Below, one piece after another: positions 1 to 8,299 of a stretch of 64,000 nt of DNA (position 1 is its first letter; the number at the start of each line of letters is the position of its first letter). The DNA lies in contig CAUJHS010000102.1 of NCBI GenBank assembly GCA_963204915.1, positions 1-64,000 of the forward strand, written 5' to 3'. The DNA comes from Planctomycetota bacterium. GTDB taxonomy: Bacteria > Planctomycetota > Planctomycetia > Pirellulales > Pirellulaceae. A program made the translations under genes and the position numbers. The notes beneath the pieces were generated by a model that was given only the letters and a program-made list of their open reading frames with translations, ran no database searches and was not told where the DNA came from.

Positions 1-53
1 TCCAATGTCGCGCGTTCCTGGTCCGTGAGACGGACGATATACTTCTTCTGCAT
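1..53 (-). CDS. IS630-family transposase, N-terminal fragment at window edge
   Basis: Only the first 17 or so codons are visible, starting with MQKKYIVRLTDQER. This N-terminus is typical of the helix-turn-helix region of IS630-family transposases in planctomycetes and cyanobacteria, where a stretch like KKYIVRLTxEER leads into the DNA-binding domain. The catalytic DDE part is outside the window. The start is supported by a strong ribosome-binding site (AAGGAG) in the leader. Whether the full transposase is intact cannot be seen. Confidence 0.75.
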   Translation of the reverse strand, partial: MQKKYIVRLTDQERATL

Positions 54-73
54 GGCAACCCTCCTTGGTTGCC
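54..73 (-). promoter_or_regulatory. Hairpin carrying the transposase ribosome-binding site in its loop
   Basis: On the minus strand, GGCAACC (73-67) and GGTTGCC (60-54) are perfect 7-base complements. They enclose AAGGAG, the Shine-Dalgarno sequence, and the ATG follows directly. Such a stem-loop would be expected to hold the ribosome-binding site in a short loop next to the start codon. A role in damping transposase translation is inference. Confidence 0.55.
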
Positions 74-916
74 TTAAATCATCGCCGAATCATGCTTGGC
101 GACCAATCCCAATATCGAAAGGTGACAGAGCACTAGGCTCGTTCCGTACAGCGCATGCTCAATATCGTGTGTGGCGAGTGCATTGCCCGCGAAGAGTTTG
201 TGCACGAATCCCTTACGAATGAGTTGGCATACGTGATCAATGCTTCCCGTATGTACGATGGCGGGTCCGCCAACTAGAAGCGTGCGCCGGTTCTCTTGTC
301 TTGCACGGTATAGGTCCTGGGCGATTTGGCGGATTGCGACGCCTTTCGGTTTTTCCGAAGACACGGCGCTATTCATGAATTCAAAACTCTGTCGTTCGTC
401 GGGGCGGTCAACAGGAAATACTCGCACGCCCGCGTGTCCCACGACAAAGAGTTGTCCTTTTTCGGCGTCCGTCATCGGTACGCAGTATGCTTCAACCTTC
501 GCAGGGTCGAATGCGATGCCACAATCCATCTCTTGATCATTGACCGGCAGCCATCGTCCTCGAACTCGAATTTCCGTACGTTGGTTAGTCGAGCTATAAA
601 ATCCGTCCGGAAACGCCCCCGAGACGTCGGCCGGTTGCAAATCGCAGTCCGCATCGTCTACCGGTGTAGCTCCATGGTCGGAAATATTGCGCAGAATTTC
701 TGCTAACTGTGTCGGATCGGGTGCTGAAACTTCGACCAATGCGTAACTTGGGTCGCTTCGTTTTTGTCCGATTGAGATCTTTTTTATTCGAAAGGTCCCG
801 CCACGAGCGGTTATCGCATCGAGGACCTTAGGCAAGATAAGACTATCTATAATGTGCCCGCGGATTTCAACGTCTTGCATATTTCCACTTTTTACACCAG
901 TGTTGGCATCACTCAC
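74..916 (-). pseudogene. TIGR00300 (LOR/SDH-type) protein, cut by IS630 insertion
   Basis: The first roughly 260 codons match the start of the TIGR00300 family. The opening GHIIDSLILPKVLDAI, the central SYALVEV, the RTLLVGGPAIVHTG segment and the HDIEHALYGTSL segment are typical. Family members run to about 400 residues (lysine-oxoreductase/saccharopine-dehydrogenase-like domain; in cyanobacterial ArgZ it is the C-terminal part of an arginine dihydrolase). Here the family sequence stops after YGTSL at the TA at 134-135. The last 19 residues come from the insertion sequence, so about a third of the protein is missing. The likely start is GTG at 916 with AGGGGGG seven bases before it; ATG at 880 is an alternative. 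The rest of the gene should lie on the far side of the element. Confidence 0.8.
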
Positions 917-1323
917 GGTGTTTCCCCCCTGCACTAGGCCAATAAACTGGGTCATCGGGCATTGTACGACAAACGGCACCTACATTCCAAATTCAAGGAA
1001 CTTGAACCTGGTCGCACGTAGAACCCTCGACAAGGTAGAAGTACGGCGTTTGCTGAGCTTGCGCGATGGGGTAATGCGATCGTTTCGCGTTTACTGGGTT
1101 GGTTGAACGCGTCCTGTGAACTTCCCTCGTTCTTGAACCGCTTTAATTAAAGAGGCTGCTGACTTGCAGGCAGATTCACTTGGCGTTACGCAAATCTATG
1201 TCCACAAACGACTTTCCTATTTTCAAGCCGCGTATTATATTGGCCTCTACCGCCTTGGCGTAATGGTCAAAAAGTTACACGGCAAGATAATACGCGGATT
1301 CTTCCGCCAAACTTGAAAATGAT
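917..1323. other. Divergent intergenic region
   Basis: About 400 bases separate the disrupted TIGR00300 gene (minus) from the gene at 1324 (plus). I see no credible coding frame or tRNA. It should carry both promoters. Its only clear structure is the interrupted inverted repeat at 1219-1320. Confidence 0.5.
1219..1320. repeat. Interrupted inverted repeat upstream of gene at 1324
   Basis: The left arm (1219-1238) reads ATTTTCAAG directly joined to CCGCGTATTAT. The reverse complement of the right arm (1287-1320) has the same two blocks in the same order with 14 extra bases between them. The arms are about 48 bases apart, and the right arm ends four bases before the ATG at 1324. It could be a long hairpin with a bulge in the 5' leader, or a remnant of a small mobile element. 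Confidence 0.5.
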
Positions 1324-2730
1324 ATGGGTCCCGACGCTGACAAACCCTCGAATCACTGGAAATCTTTAGCCGATGAGTTGGGCTTTACTTGGGGGGATGA
1401 CCAAACAGAGCCGGCAACACCGCCTGACGAAGAACAATCGTCGGAGTCTATGCCTATGGCGGAGTTCACTCCGACGGAAGGCGCACAGCGTTTGAGTGAT
1501 GACGAACTAGCGCCATCTCGAATCCCGCACGATGGCGACGAAGATCGCGAAATTCATTTCGATGCTGACGAGGACCTACTGTTTTCGGAGACGCCGCTCT
1601 TTCATGATCGATTGGAAGACATTCAAGAACCAACGCATGAGGCTGATGAAGCGTCAACCTCGCCTGACGTTATATCTGATGAACCAGTAGGTTCAGTTCC
1701 TTTGGTCGATAAGTCGCATTGGCGTACGCTCATCAGTGAATTAGGGCTTGAACTCCCGCCGGAAACACAGGTTGAGATGGTCGAAGCGCCTGAGAGCGTC
1801 GAAGGATTTGTGGCCGGACATTTCAACGCGGCTCAGGCCGAACGCTTTCGTGAAGAACACTTAGAATCGCCCGAACTATCGCAATTTGACATTGAACCCG
1901 TCGATGATCAGGTTGCTAAGGAGGAAGTGCACGGGGCCGGATTGTTCGGCGCCGGTTTGTTTAATGAAGACGAGGATCAAGAATACTTACGTCGGCACCG
2001 GATTGCGTCCGAGCCGCAGCCCATGACCGAACCTCAGGCAATCGAATCGGGTGCGCCTTTCACTGTGGCGTCGGACCTCGATGAGATGATTGTTACAAGC
2101 TCAACGGAAGAAGAACTAAGCGCATCACGCAAACGAGGACGACGTCGCACGCGGCCTTGGAAACGTTTGCATGCGGGTGGCGAGACTGCGGAGGAAACCA
2201 GCGTTACAGGAGACTCCGGGTTAGAGGATTTGGACGAAGTATTCGAGCCTGTTGCGAGCGAAGTCTCTGAGGTCGTTGACGAATTGTTTGGTGAGCCAGA
2301 CGCGGAGTTGGACCAGATCTCCAGTGAACCGTTGACTGATGAAGTGACTGACGAAGAAGCCACGAAGCGACGACGGCGTCGCCGCAGGCGATCTCGACGC
2401 AGTGGGCGGGTTGATGATGCAGCCGCACAGCAGGCCGTTAGCGAATCAATCAGTGAAGATGATGAAGATCTTGACGAAGTGGTTGTATTGGACGAGGACG
2501 ACTTGTTCGAAGAGGGGAATGAGGAGCGTGATTTAGACGAACGTTCGCGTCGACGCCCTCCGGTCGTCTCAAAAACTGCATCGCGGCGCGCCCCGCGCGA
2601 TGACGAAGATGATGACATCGAACGTCCGACCCACCGCAAGATTCCGAGTTGGGAGGATGCCGTGGGAATTGTCATCGAAGCCAACATGGCCATGCGCGCT
2701 AAATCGCCCGGCGGACGCCGCCGTCGCTAA
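1324..2730 (+). CDS. Acidic, Arg-block-rich conserved planctomycete protein of unknown function
   Basis: This 468-residue protein has no signal peptide and no membrane segment. It is mostly low-complexity Asp/Glu/Ser sequence. Two short related blocks, NHWKSLADELGF near residue 10 and SHWRTLISELGLELP near 138, look like an internal repeat. Two strongly basic patches follow, around residues 265-280 and in a run of Arg near 345-357. The C-terminus has a short ordered segment (IPSWEDAVGIVIEANMAMRAK) and ends in GGRRRR. I recall similar endings in other planctomycete proteins, but with no known function. The alternation of acidic and Arg-rich tracts is reminiscent of RNA-binding scaffolds; that is inference only. 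It lies 28 bases upstream of the sugar-binding lipoprotein gene. Confidence 0.65.
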   Translation: MGPDADKPSNHWKSLADELGFTWGDDQTEPATPPDEEQSSESMPMAEFTPTEGAQRLSDDELAPSRIPHDGDEDREIHFDADEDLLFSETPLFHDRLEDIQEPTHEADEASTSPDVISDEPVGSVPLVDKSHWRTLISELGLELPPETQVEMVEAPESVEGFVAGHFNAAQAERFREEHLESPELSQFDIEPVDDQVAKEEVHGAGLFGAGLFNEDEDQEYLRRHRIASEPQPMTEPQAIESGAPFTVASDLDEMIVTSSTEEELSASRKRGRRRTRPWKRLHAGGETAEETSVTGDSGLEDLDEVFEPVASEVSEVVDELFGEPDAELDQISSEPLTDEVTDEEATKRRRRRRRRSRRSGRVDDAAAQQAVSESISEDDEDLDEVVVLDEDDLFEEGNEERDLDERSRRRPPVVSKTASRRAPRDDEDDDIERPTHRKIPSWEDAVGIVIEANMAMRAKSPGGRRRR

Positions 2731-2758
2731 GTTTATTTGCGTTCGCACGTGAAACCAC

Positions 2759-3814
2759 ATGAAGCTAACGACTCCTTTGTTCTGCGTGGCGATTTGCGTC
2801 TGCGCGGGGTGCTCCCAGCAGCCGACTAAGCCTAGCGAGATGGCTACCGAATCGTCAGGCGTCGTATTACTACGCTACTCGCCGGGTAGCGACAGTACCG
2901 CACAGCGAGAACAGGGGTTTCTTGACACGCTTGCGAACGAGTACCCTCAGGTCCAGGTTTTGTCATCGGACCAATACTCAGGCACTACGCCTGAATCGTC
3001 GCTCGACAAGGCGCAACAGCTCATTGTGAAATATGGAGAACGAATTCAAGGGGTTTTCGCGGTTTGTGAGCCCAATGCCAATGGAGTTTTGGGCGCCTTG
3101 GACGAGTCAGGAATGGCCGGTGCTGTCAAGTTCATCGGATTCGATCCCAACGAGCGCATGGTTCAGGCGCTTCGTGACGGGCAAATGCATGGAATTGTTT
3201 TGCAGGATCCTGTAACGATGGGATACAAGGCGGTGCACGCAATCGTTTCCCATCTGAATGGAAATGAAATTGAGAAACGGATTTCGACGGGGGAATACAT
3301 TGCGACTCCTGAAAACATCGATGATCTTCAAGTTCAGGAATTGCTACACCCAGAGCAACTTGTTGATTCGCCGCCAGCCCCGGCGAATGTAAAATACCGA
3401 ATCGCGGTAATTCCCAAAGGGACGACTCATGAATTTTGGAAGTCCGTCCACTTTGGCGCGCAAAAAGCGGCCGAGGAATTTGGCGACGTCGAAGTGATTT
3501 ACAAAGGGCCGCAGCTTGAAAGCGATCGGGACTTGCAAATTAGTTTGGTGCAAGATTTCATCACAAAAAAAGTGGATGGCATTTGTCTGGCGCCGCTTGA
3601 TTCGCAGGCGTTAATTCCGGTTGTCAAAGAAGCTCAGGCCGCGGGAATTCCCGTGGTAATTTTCGACAGCGGATTGGACGATGACAGTGTTTATGTCAGC
3701 TATGTCGCAACCGATAATTATCAAGGCGGCGTACTGGCGGCTCGGCGAATGGCGGAGATTCTAGGCGTTGGCGGCTTAAGTAACGCCGCGACAATCAACG
3801 CGAACGAAAAATAG
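2759..3814 (+). CDS. RbsB-type sugar-binding lipoprotein with circularly permuted lobes
   Basis: A 351-residue periplasmic-binding-protein-like lipoprotein, presumably on the outer face of the cytoplasmic membrane. Residues 1-18 form a signal peptide ending in CAGC. Residues 35-200 (from VVLLRYSPGSDST to TPENIDD) correspond to the C-terminal lobe of the ribose-binding (type 1) family: the GFLDTL helix, SSDQY, KFIGFD and GIVLQDPVTMGY. Residues 215-340 (from YRIAVIPKGTTHEFWKSV to SYVATDNYQGGVLAARRMAE) correspond to the N-terminal lobe, which normally comes first. Joining the end (EILGVGG) to residue 34 (GVVLLRY) restores the family order. A Pro-rich linker (DSPPAPANVK) joins the old ends. No transporter ATPase or permease gene lies nearby. 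The ribosome-binding site is weak. Recognition of both lobes is firm; the folding and function of the permuted form are inference. Confidence 0.8.
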   Translation: MKLTTPLFCVAICVCAGCSQQPTKPSEMATESSGVVLLRYSPGSDSTAQREQGFLDTLANEYPQVQVLSSDQYSGTTPESSLDKAQQLIVKYGERIQGVFAVCEPNANGVLGALDESGMAGAVKFIGFDPNERMVQALRDGQMHGIVLQDPVTMGYKAVHAIVSHLNGNEIEKRISTGEYIATPENIDDLQVQELLHPEQLVDSPPAPANVKYRIAVIPKGTTHEFWKSVHFGAQKAAEEFGDVEVIYKGPQLESDRDLQISLVQDFITKKVDGICLAPLDSQALIPVVKEAQAAGIPVVIFDSGLDDDSVYVSYVATDNYQGGVLAARRMAEILGVGGLSNAATINANEK

Positions 3815-3968
3815 GCCTTTCTTCGTCACCACGTTTCGGTTTGATGTCGCGGTTGCCTTCGGACTTGATCAGATAAACTCGTCTTGTCGCACTTGCATTA
3901 TCAGAATGCGTTCAACGCCCCTTGGTGATTTGACCGCGCAGTAAAACAGCAGGTCAATCGCGGCAATC

Positions 3969-4253
3969 TCATTCAAATCGTAGCTCGAACTTTGTGAATT
4001 CTCCATTCGCGGGATGTTCGTGTTGATATACCGTTTGAATGTAATCCTTCATATCCTGATTCAATTCGTCCGAGAATGAGTGCACCTCGCTCGTGGCCCC
4101 TTCGACGACCAACTCAACGCTACCATCGGATAAATTCTTTACGTAGCCTGCCACATCGTAACGACGCGCGATCTGCGTTGTGGTGTAGCGGAACCCAACG
4201 CCTTGAACTCTTCCAACAAACTGAACGTTGTATCGTACAAGTTTCGTGCCCAT
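3969..4253 (-). CDS. acyP: Acylphosphatase
   Basis: A 94-residue protein of normal length for acylphosphatase (EC 3.6.1.7), a small cytoplasmic enzyme that hydrolyses acyl phosphates. The signature VGRVQGVGFRYTTTQIA supplies the phosphate-binding loop with its conserved Arg. GYVKNLSDGSVELVVEG supplies the catalytic Asn region. The reading frame is open further upstream to 4379, but the start at 4253 is chosen because the family begins here and AGGA lies just before the ATG. It is transcribed against the preceding lipoprotein gene and probably stands alone. Confidence 0.88.
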   Translation of the reverse strand: MGTKLVRYNVQFVGRVQGVGFRYTTTQIARRYDVAGYVKNLSDGSVELVVEGATSEVHSFSDELNQDMKDYIQTVYQHEHPANGEFTKFELRFE

Positions 4254-4425
4254 CGTCCTATGTTTCCCTGCACGCAGCAAATCAAAGCAGTCGGCTTGCA
4301 TTACACGATCAATAATCGCGAATTTTCTAACTTGGGCTAGCCAAGAAAGCCGCAGCGTCATTGTAACCTTCGGGCGCAAAGGGGTTATATAGGAAGGACG
4401 TTCCTCGAACAGGAGATGGTCCTAT

Positions 4426-6681
4426 ATGAATCCCACCTTGTCGTGTGAGCAGTGCGGAACTGCCTTACCCCCGGACGCGCCTCAAGGCGTTTGTCCAAAG
4501 TGTTTAATGGGACTGGCGTTTCATGACGCTTCAGACAATCTCGCTACACCAACCTATTCGAAATTTGGCTTCAAGCCGCCGCTTCCAGAATCGCTTGCCG
4601 ACTCCTTTCCTCGTCTAGAGATTCTCGGATTGTTGGGTCATGGCGGAATGGGGGCTGTCTACAAGGCGAGGCACAAAGATCTAGATCGCCTAGTCGCGTT
4701 AAAGATACTTCCGGCGGAGTTTGGCCGTGATGAGTCGTTTATGCAACGCTTCTCGCGGGAGGCTCGCTCGCTGGCCCGCCTAAGTCACTCGAATATTGTG
4801 ACAATCTATGATTTTGGCCGAGTAGGCGACCTGTGCTATTTCATGATGGAGTTCGTCGACGGAGTGAACTTACGACAGCTTACGAAATTCGGAATGTTAA
4901 CGCCCAAAGAGGCGTTAAACTTGATTCCGCAGATCTGTGAAGCCTTGCAGTACGCCCATGAACAGGGAGTGGTTCACCGTGATATCAAGCCCGAGAACAT
5001 TCTCGTGGATCGCAAGGGAACTGTAAAAATCGCGGACTTTGGATTGGCCAAGTGCTTAGGGGCCAATGAGGACGGCTCACTTACCGGCTCTCAACAGGCG
5101 ATGGGAACCTATCACTACATGGCCCCCGAGCAGTTTGCAAGTGCGGCGGAGGTGGATCACCGCGCCGATATTTATTCTCTTGGCGTTGTCTTCTACGAAC
5201 TGTTGACGGGTCAATTACCAGTTGGGAGATTCGCCCCGCCATCGAAAAAAGTGCAAATTGATGTACGACTTGACGATGTCGTGCTCAAAACGCTTGAGAC
5301 CGAGCCCAACCTCAGATATCAGCGCGCAAGCGACGTGAAAACCGACGTTGAGTCGATTTGTGGTATTTCGCCTCAAACCATGCCGCTGCATATGCAGCGT
5401 TTGCTTGGCTTTGAGTATCGTTCACCTGCGACGCTTTGGGGCTACCCAATTGTCCACATTGCGACGGGAATAAATCCCGTTACGATGAAGCGTCGCATTG
5501 CCAAAGGTTGGATCGCAATTGGGGACATTGCGATCGGGGGATTCGCTCTTGGAGGAATGGCCTACGGCGTTATGGCAATTGGAGGTTGCGCTTTAGGGCT
5601 TCTTACATTAGGAGGGGTCAGTCTCGGTTTGCTACTAGCGATTGGAGGAATGGCTATCGGCGGTTTGGCCCTTGGCGGCGCCGCGGTGGGGATTGTTGCC
5701 ATCGGAGGTGGTGCGGTTGGCGTCTACGCCCTCGGCGGCGGAGTCTTTGGCGTGTATGGCTTAGGCGGCAACATACGGGATCCACATGCCGTCCGGTTCT
5801 TCGGGAGTTGGGGAAGCGGAGCATTAGGCTCAGCAACGCTAATGACCTTGTTAGCTCCCTACTCAATTCTGATTACGCTTGCCGTGGCGTTTCTAACGTT
5901 TTTATTAAGTCGCGTATTCCGTACGGAACAATTGGCATCGCATATACAACCAAAACCTGACCCGCGTGCGGCGATACACGCGCCGCGACGTTTGATTGCC
6001 GTCATCGTGTTCGGCGTTGTCGCTCTGGTGTATGCGGTTCCTCTTGTTTTCTATCTGACGAGGGCGAACTCGCCTGCACCTGGACCGCCAGTTACAAATA
6101 GCCAAATAATAGCGGCGCAAGCTGCGCCGCCGCTGCCAGACTTTGCAAATCGGCAAAACGAATTGGCGTATCATACCTGGTGGGAAATGACGCCGGAGGG
6201 CCCGCGTTTGTATGACAACGCGATCCTCGCACTCAATTTAAGTTCGGCTCAAGTTGATCAAATCAATTCTGCAATGCGGGTGGCTTTTCACGATTACCTG
6301 GCCTACGAACGTTTGCACTTGCGAAAGGAAACGGTGGGCAACCGGCAGATTTCGACCATCGAGGCTCACTCGAACGATGTCGCCTCTCTCGAGGACAAGC
6401 TTTGGACTGGTTTAGATGCTGTGCTATCCGTTGACCAACAAAGAATTGCGCGCGCGAATCTTCGCCTTAAACCGCTCGATCATGCACCAGGGCGGTTCCT
6501 AAAACACCTTGCGGCGCCCGGCTTCTTCGGGTTTGCGGAACATGGTGGTAGGGTCGCCGTGTGGCGAGTCGGAACGTGGTTCTACTGGGAGATCACCTCC
6601 AACGGCGTCACCGACAAAAATCAAAGCCCCGAACTACCGGCCCTTTACAGACGATTTTGGGCTGAACCAACGACGGGTTGA
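4426..6681 (+). CDS. Membrane Ser/Thr protein kinase with zinc ribbon and Ile-Gly repeat region
   Basis: A 751-residue Hanks-type kinase. Residues 7-26 have two CxxC pairs (C7, C10, C23, C26), a zinc ribbon. The kinase domain (about 64-320) looks catalytically complete: glycine loop LGHGGMGAVY at 70-79, Lys93 in VALKIL, HRDIKPEN near 182, DFG near 203 and APEQ in the activation segment. Residues 361-450 are a repeat of roughly IGGxAxG units. Hydrophobic segments near 465-490 and 525-545 are probable membrane spans, followed by an outside domain of about 200 residues that I do not recognise. The start has a good ribosome-binding site (AGGAGATGG). Similar zinc-ribbon kinases are common in planctomycetes and verrucomicrobia; substrates are unknown. 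Confidence 0.85.
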   Translation: MNPTLSCEQCGTALPPDAPQGVCPKCLMGLAFHDASDNLATPTYSKFGFKPPLPESLADSFPRLEILGLLGHGGMGAVYKARHKDLDRLVALKILPAEFGRDESFMQRFSREARSLARLSHSNIVTIYDFGRVGDLCYFMMEFVDGVNLRQLTKFGMLTPKEALNLIPQICEALQYAHEQGVVHRDIKPENILVDRKGTVKIADFGLAKCLGANEDGSLTGSQQAMGTYHYMAPEQFASAAEVDHRADIYSLGVVFYELLTGQLPVGRFAPPSKKVQIDVRLDDVVLKTLETEPNLRYQRASDVKTDVESICGISPQTMPLHMQRLLGFEYRSPATLWGYPIVHIATGINPVTMKRRIAKGWIAIGDIAIGGFALGGMAYGVMAIGGCALGLLTLGGVSLGLLLAIGGMAIGGLALGGAAVGIVAIGGGAVGVYALGGGVFGVYGLGGNIRDPHAVRFFGSWGSGALGSATLMTLLAPYSILITLAVAFLTFLLSRVFRTEQLASHIQPKPDPRAAIHAPRRLIAVIVFGVVALVYAVPLVFYLTRANSPAPGPPVTNSQIIAAQAAPPLPDFANRQNELAYHTWWEMTPEGPRLYDNAILALNLSSAQVDQINSAMRVAFHDYLAYERLHLRKETVGNRQISTIEAHSNDVASLEDKLWTGLDAVLSVDQQRIARANLRLKPLDHAPGRFLKHLAAPGFFGFAEHGGRVAVWRVGTWFYWEITSNGVTDKNQSPELPALYRRFWAEPTTG
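5511..5769 (+). repeat. Coding repeat: Ile/Ala-Gly-Gly hexad-like units in kinase
   Basis: About 85 codons specify a run of short units such as AIGGFALGG, AIGGCALG, AIGGMAIGG and AIGGGAVGVYALGG. Spacing is six to seven residues with Gly-Gly at regular places. It is too Gly-rich and regular for an ordinary transmembrane helix and could form a stacked beta structure on or in the membrane. The DNA copies differ at many third positions, so the repeat is old and not freshly expanded. Confidence 0.7.
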
Positions 6682-6791
6682 ATATCGCTTGACGTCGAGC
6701 GTAAATCATGTGAAGGTAAACGAGCGTCAAGCTCTGACGTTGACGATGCTCTAAACACCTGCTTCTTTGGCGCGAGTGCGTCGGACACGCC

Positions 6792-8225
6792 ATGATTCTG
6801 CGAGTGCTGTTGTTGACGGTGATCCTATGTGTGGCGCCAACGGCCACCAGTAGGAGTGACGATGTTCCGGAAAAAGGCAATCCGTCTGAGCGAGGGGGCG
6901 TCATCGGCGATTGGCCATTAGACACGGTAAGTACGAAAAATGGCCGACAGTATCGTGGCTACATTCAATCGACTAGTGACGAAGAGATTGATTTTGTCGA
7001 AGTCGTTCGCCCTCCGCAACGCGACATGTACCTTGTGGTTCGTCCGATTCGTCTTAGCGAGGTTGCTTCCTTACGACGATTGCCGGACCAGGAACAGCGC
7101 GTGTTGGCCGAACGTATCGAGCGATTTAGACATCGATTTCATATTGAAGCGGGCGCTCTTGAAGCCGTTGAACTTAACCAGTTTCCCGAAGACGGCCGGA
7201 ATCAATTCGTATACCAAGGGGATTGGTTCACGTTGCGCAGCACTAGTGACGAAGAAACTACTCGCTATGCGGTTGTGCGCATTGAACAGATATTCCGCGC
7301 GTACCGACACGTTATGCCGCCCCGCGTGAAACCAAAACAGCAACTGACCATTCAACTGTACGGCACAATCTCCGAGTATCAGAAATACCTTACGGAAAAG
7401 CAATTGGGCATTGATCACCCGGCGTTTTACTCAGCGGCATCCAACTTAATTGTAGCCGGTGCTAACGTTGCTGTTTTTTCAGAAGACCTCCGCAAAATTC
7501 GCGAAAGTATTCAGTTGCAGCGTCAGCATCTGGCTGAGCGCCATGCGAACTTTCTGCAACAACAAAAGCAATACGCGGCGCAATTGGAGCAGATTGGCTT
7601 GAAGCCGGACGAGGTGAACGTTGAGTTGCTTGTCCGAAAAAAAGCGTGGGAGAATGAATTTCAATCGCATTTGCGCAAGTTGAACGATGCAGACCGCCGC
7701 AATGACGCGAAGTTCGCCGAGGTCAAACGGCAATTATTTGCCCGCTTGGCGCATGAAGCTTTTCATGCTTATGTGGAGAATTTTCTTTATCCACAACGAG
7801 TCTACCAGTTTCCAAGGTGGTTGAATGAAGGTATGGCGCAGGTGTTTGAAACCGGACGGTTAGATGGCGAAACGCTACGGATTGACGCTCCTGATCGGGA
7901 GCTATTAAGGAGCCTGCAGATGGATTTGGCGGTGGCGCCGCTTCCCCTCGCAGAATTGATTACCGCCGATGAAGTGCTTTTTCTCGCTGGTCACGCGAGT
8001 TCGACTGGATCTCAGCGTCGTTACCTTTATTCCTGGGGCCTGGCATGGCACTTATTTACGAATCATCGCATCGCGGATCAGGAAACGTTTGACGACTTTG
8101 TGGCGAAAGACGCCGAAAGGAACGACCCCATCATTCGTTTCGAACGATTTGTGAAAGCCCCGGTTCCCGTATTCGAACAGGAATGGCGAAAAGCCATGTT
8201 GGCTGAAGCGTCTCCGCCACCGTAA
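6792..8225 (+). CDS. DUF1570-type secreted protein with HExxH zinc-protease motif
   Basis: A 477-residue protein with an N-terminal signal peptide (MILRVLLLTVILCVAPTATS). The C-terminal half has the DUF1570 pattern: HEAFHAY near residue 321 and WLNEGMAQVFE near 343, which together fit a gluzincin zinc site (HExxH plus a downstream Glu). The middle part (about 240-310) is charged and probably coiled coil. The N-terminal part has a short beta-rich segment (KNGRQYRGYIQS). A secreted or periplasmic metallopeptidase role is inferred from the motif; no substrate is known. It follows the kinase gene on the same strand by about 110 bases and may be under separate control. Confidence 0.75.
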   Translation: MILRVLLLTVILCVAPTATSRSDDVPEKGNPSERGGVIGDWPLDTVSTKNGRQYRGYIQSTSDEEIDFVEVVRPPQRDMYLVVRPIRLSEVASLRRLPDQEQRVLAERIERFRHRFHIEAGALEAVELNQFPEDGRNQFVYQGDWFTLRSTSDEETTRYAVVRIEQIFRAYRHVMPPRVKPKQQLTIQLYGTISEYQKYLTEKQLGIDHPAFYSAASNLIVAGANVAVFSEDLRKIRESIQLQRQHLAERHANFLQQQKQYAAQLEQIGLKPDEVNVELLVRKKAWENEFQSHLRKLNDADRRNDAKFAEVKRQLFARLAHEAFHAYVENFLYPQRVYQFPRWLNEGMAQVFETGRLDGETLRIDAPDRELLRSLQMDLAVAPLPLAELITADEVLFLAGHASSTGSQRRYLYSWGLAWHLFTNHRIADQETFDDFVAKDAERNDPIIRFERFVKAPVPVFEQEWRKAMLAEASPPP

Positions 8226-8299
8226 AGCGATTCTTCCGATAAATACGTCTTTCAACGTGAATAGTTAAGACAGATCTTTGAATGGGAAAGCGATTTCGC

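Larger units (their letters stand above)
1..133 (-). mobile_element. IS630-family insertion sequence, one end only
   Basis: This is the left-hand visible end of an insertion sequence that continues beyond the window. Read on the minus strand, the element begins right after a TA dinucleotide (134-135) with GTGCTCTGTCACC, an untranslated leader of about 80 bases follows, and a transposase start lies at 53. IS630/Tc1-mariner elements insert at TA, which fits. The other end and the second TA copy are outside the window. The insertion lies inside a TIGR00300-type gene, whose reading frame runs 19 codons into the element and stops at 74. Confidence 0.8.

Noticed and set aside
2034-2693. A 219-codon minus-strand open frame inside the acidic/Arg-rich gene
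   Set aside because: It is Ser/Arg-rich because it is the complement of acidic and Arg-rich codons. There is no start signal or recognisable family.
3815-3968. A short open minus-strand frame just after the acylphosphatase stop (EIAAIDLLFYCAVKSP...)
   Set aside because: It has no start codon in frame and no recognisable match. I also looked here for a leftover C-lobe of the permuted binding protein and found none.
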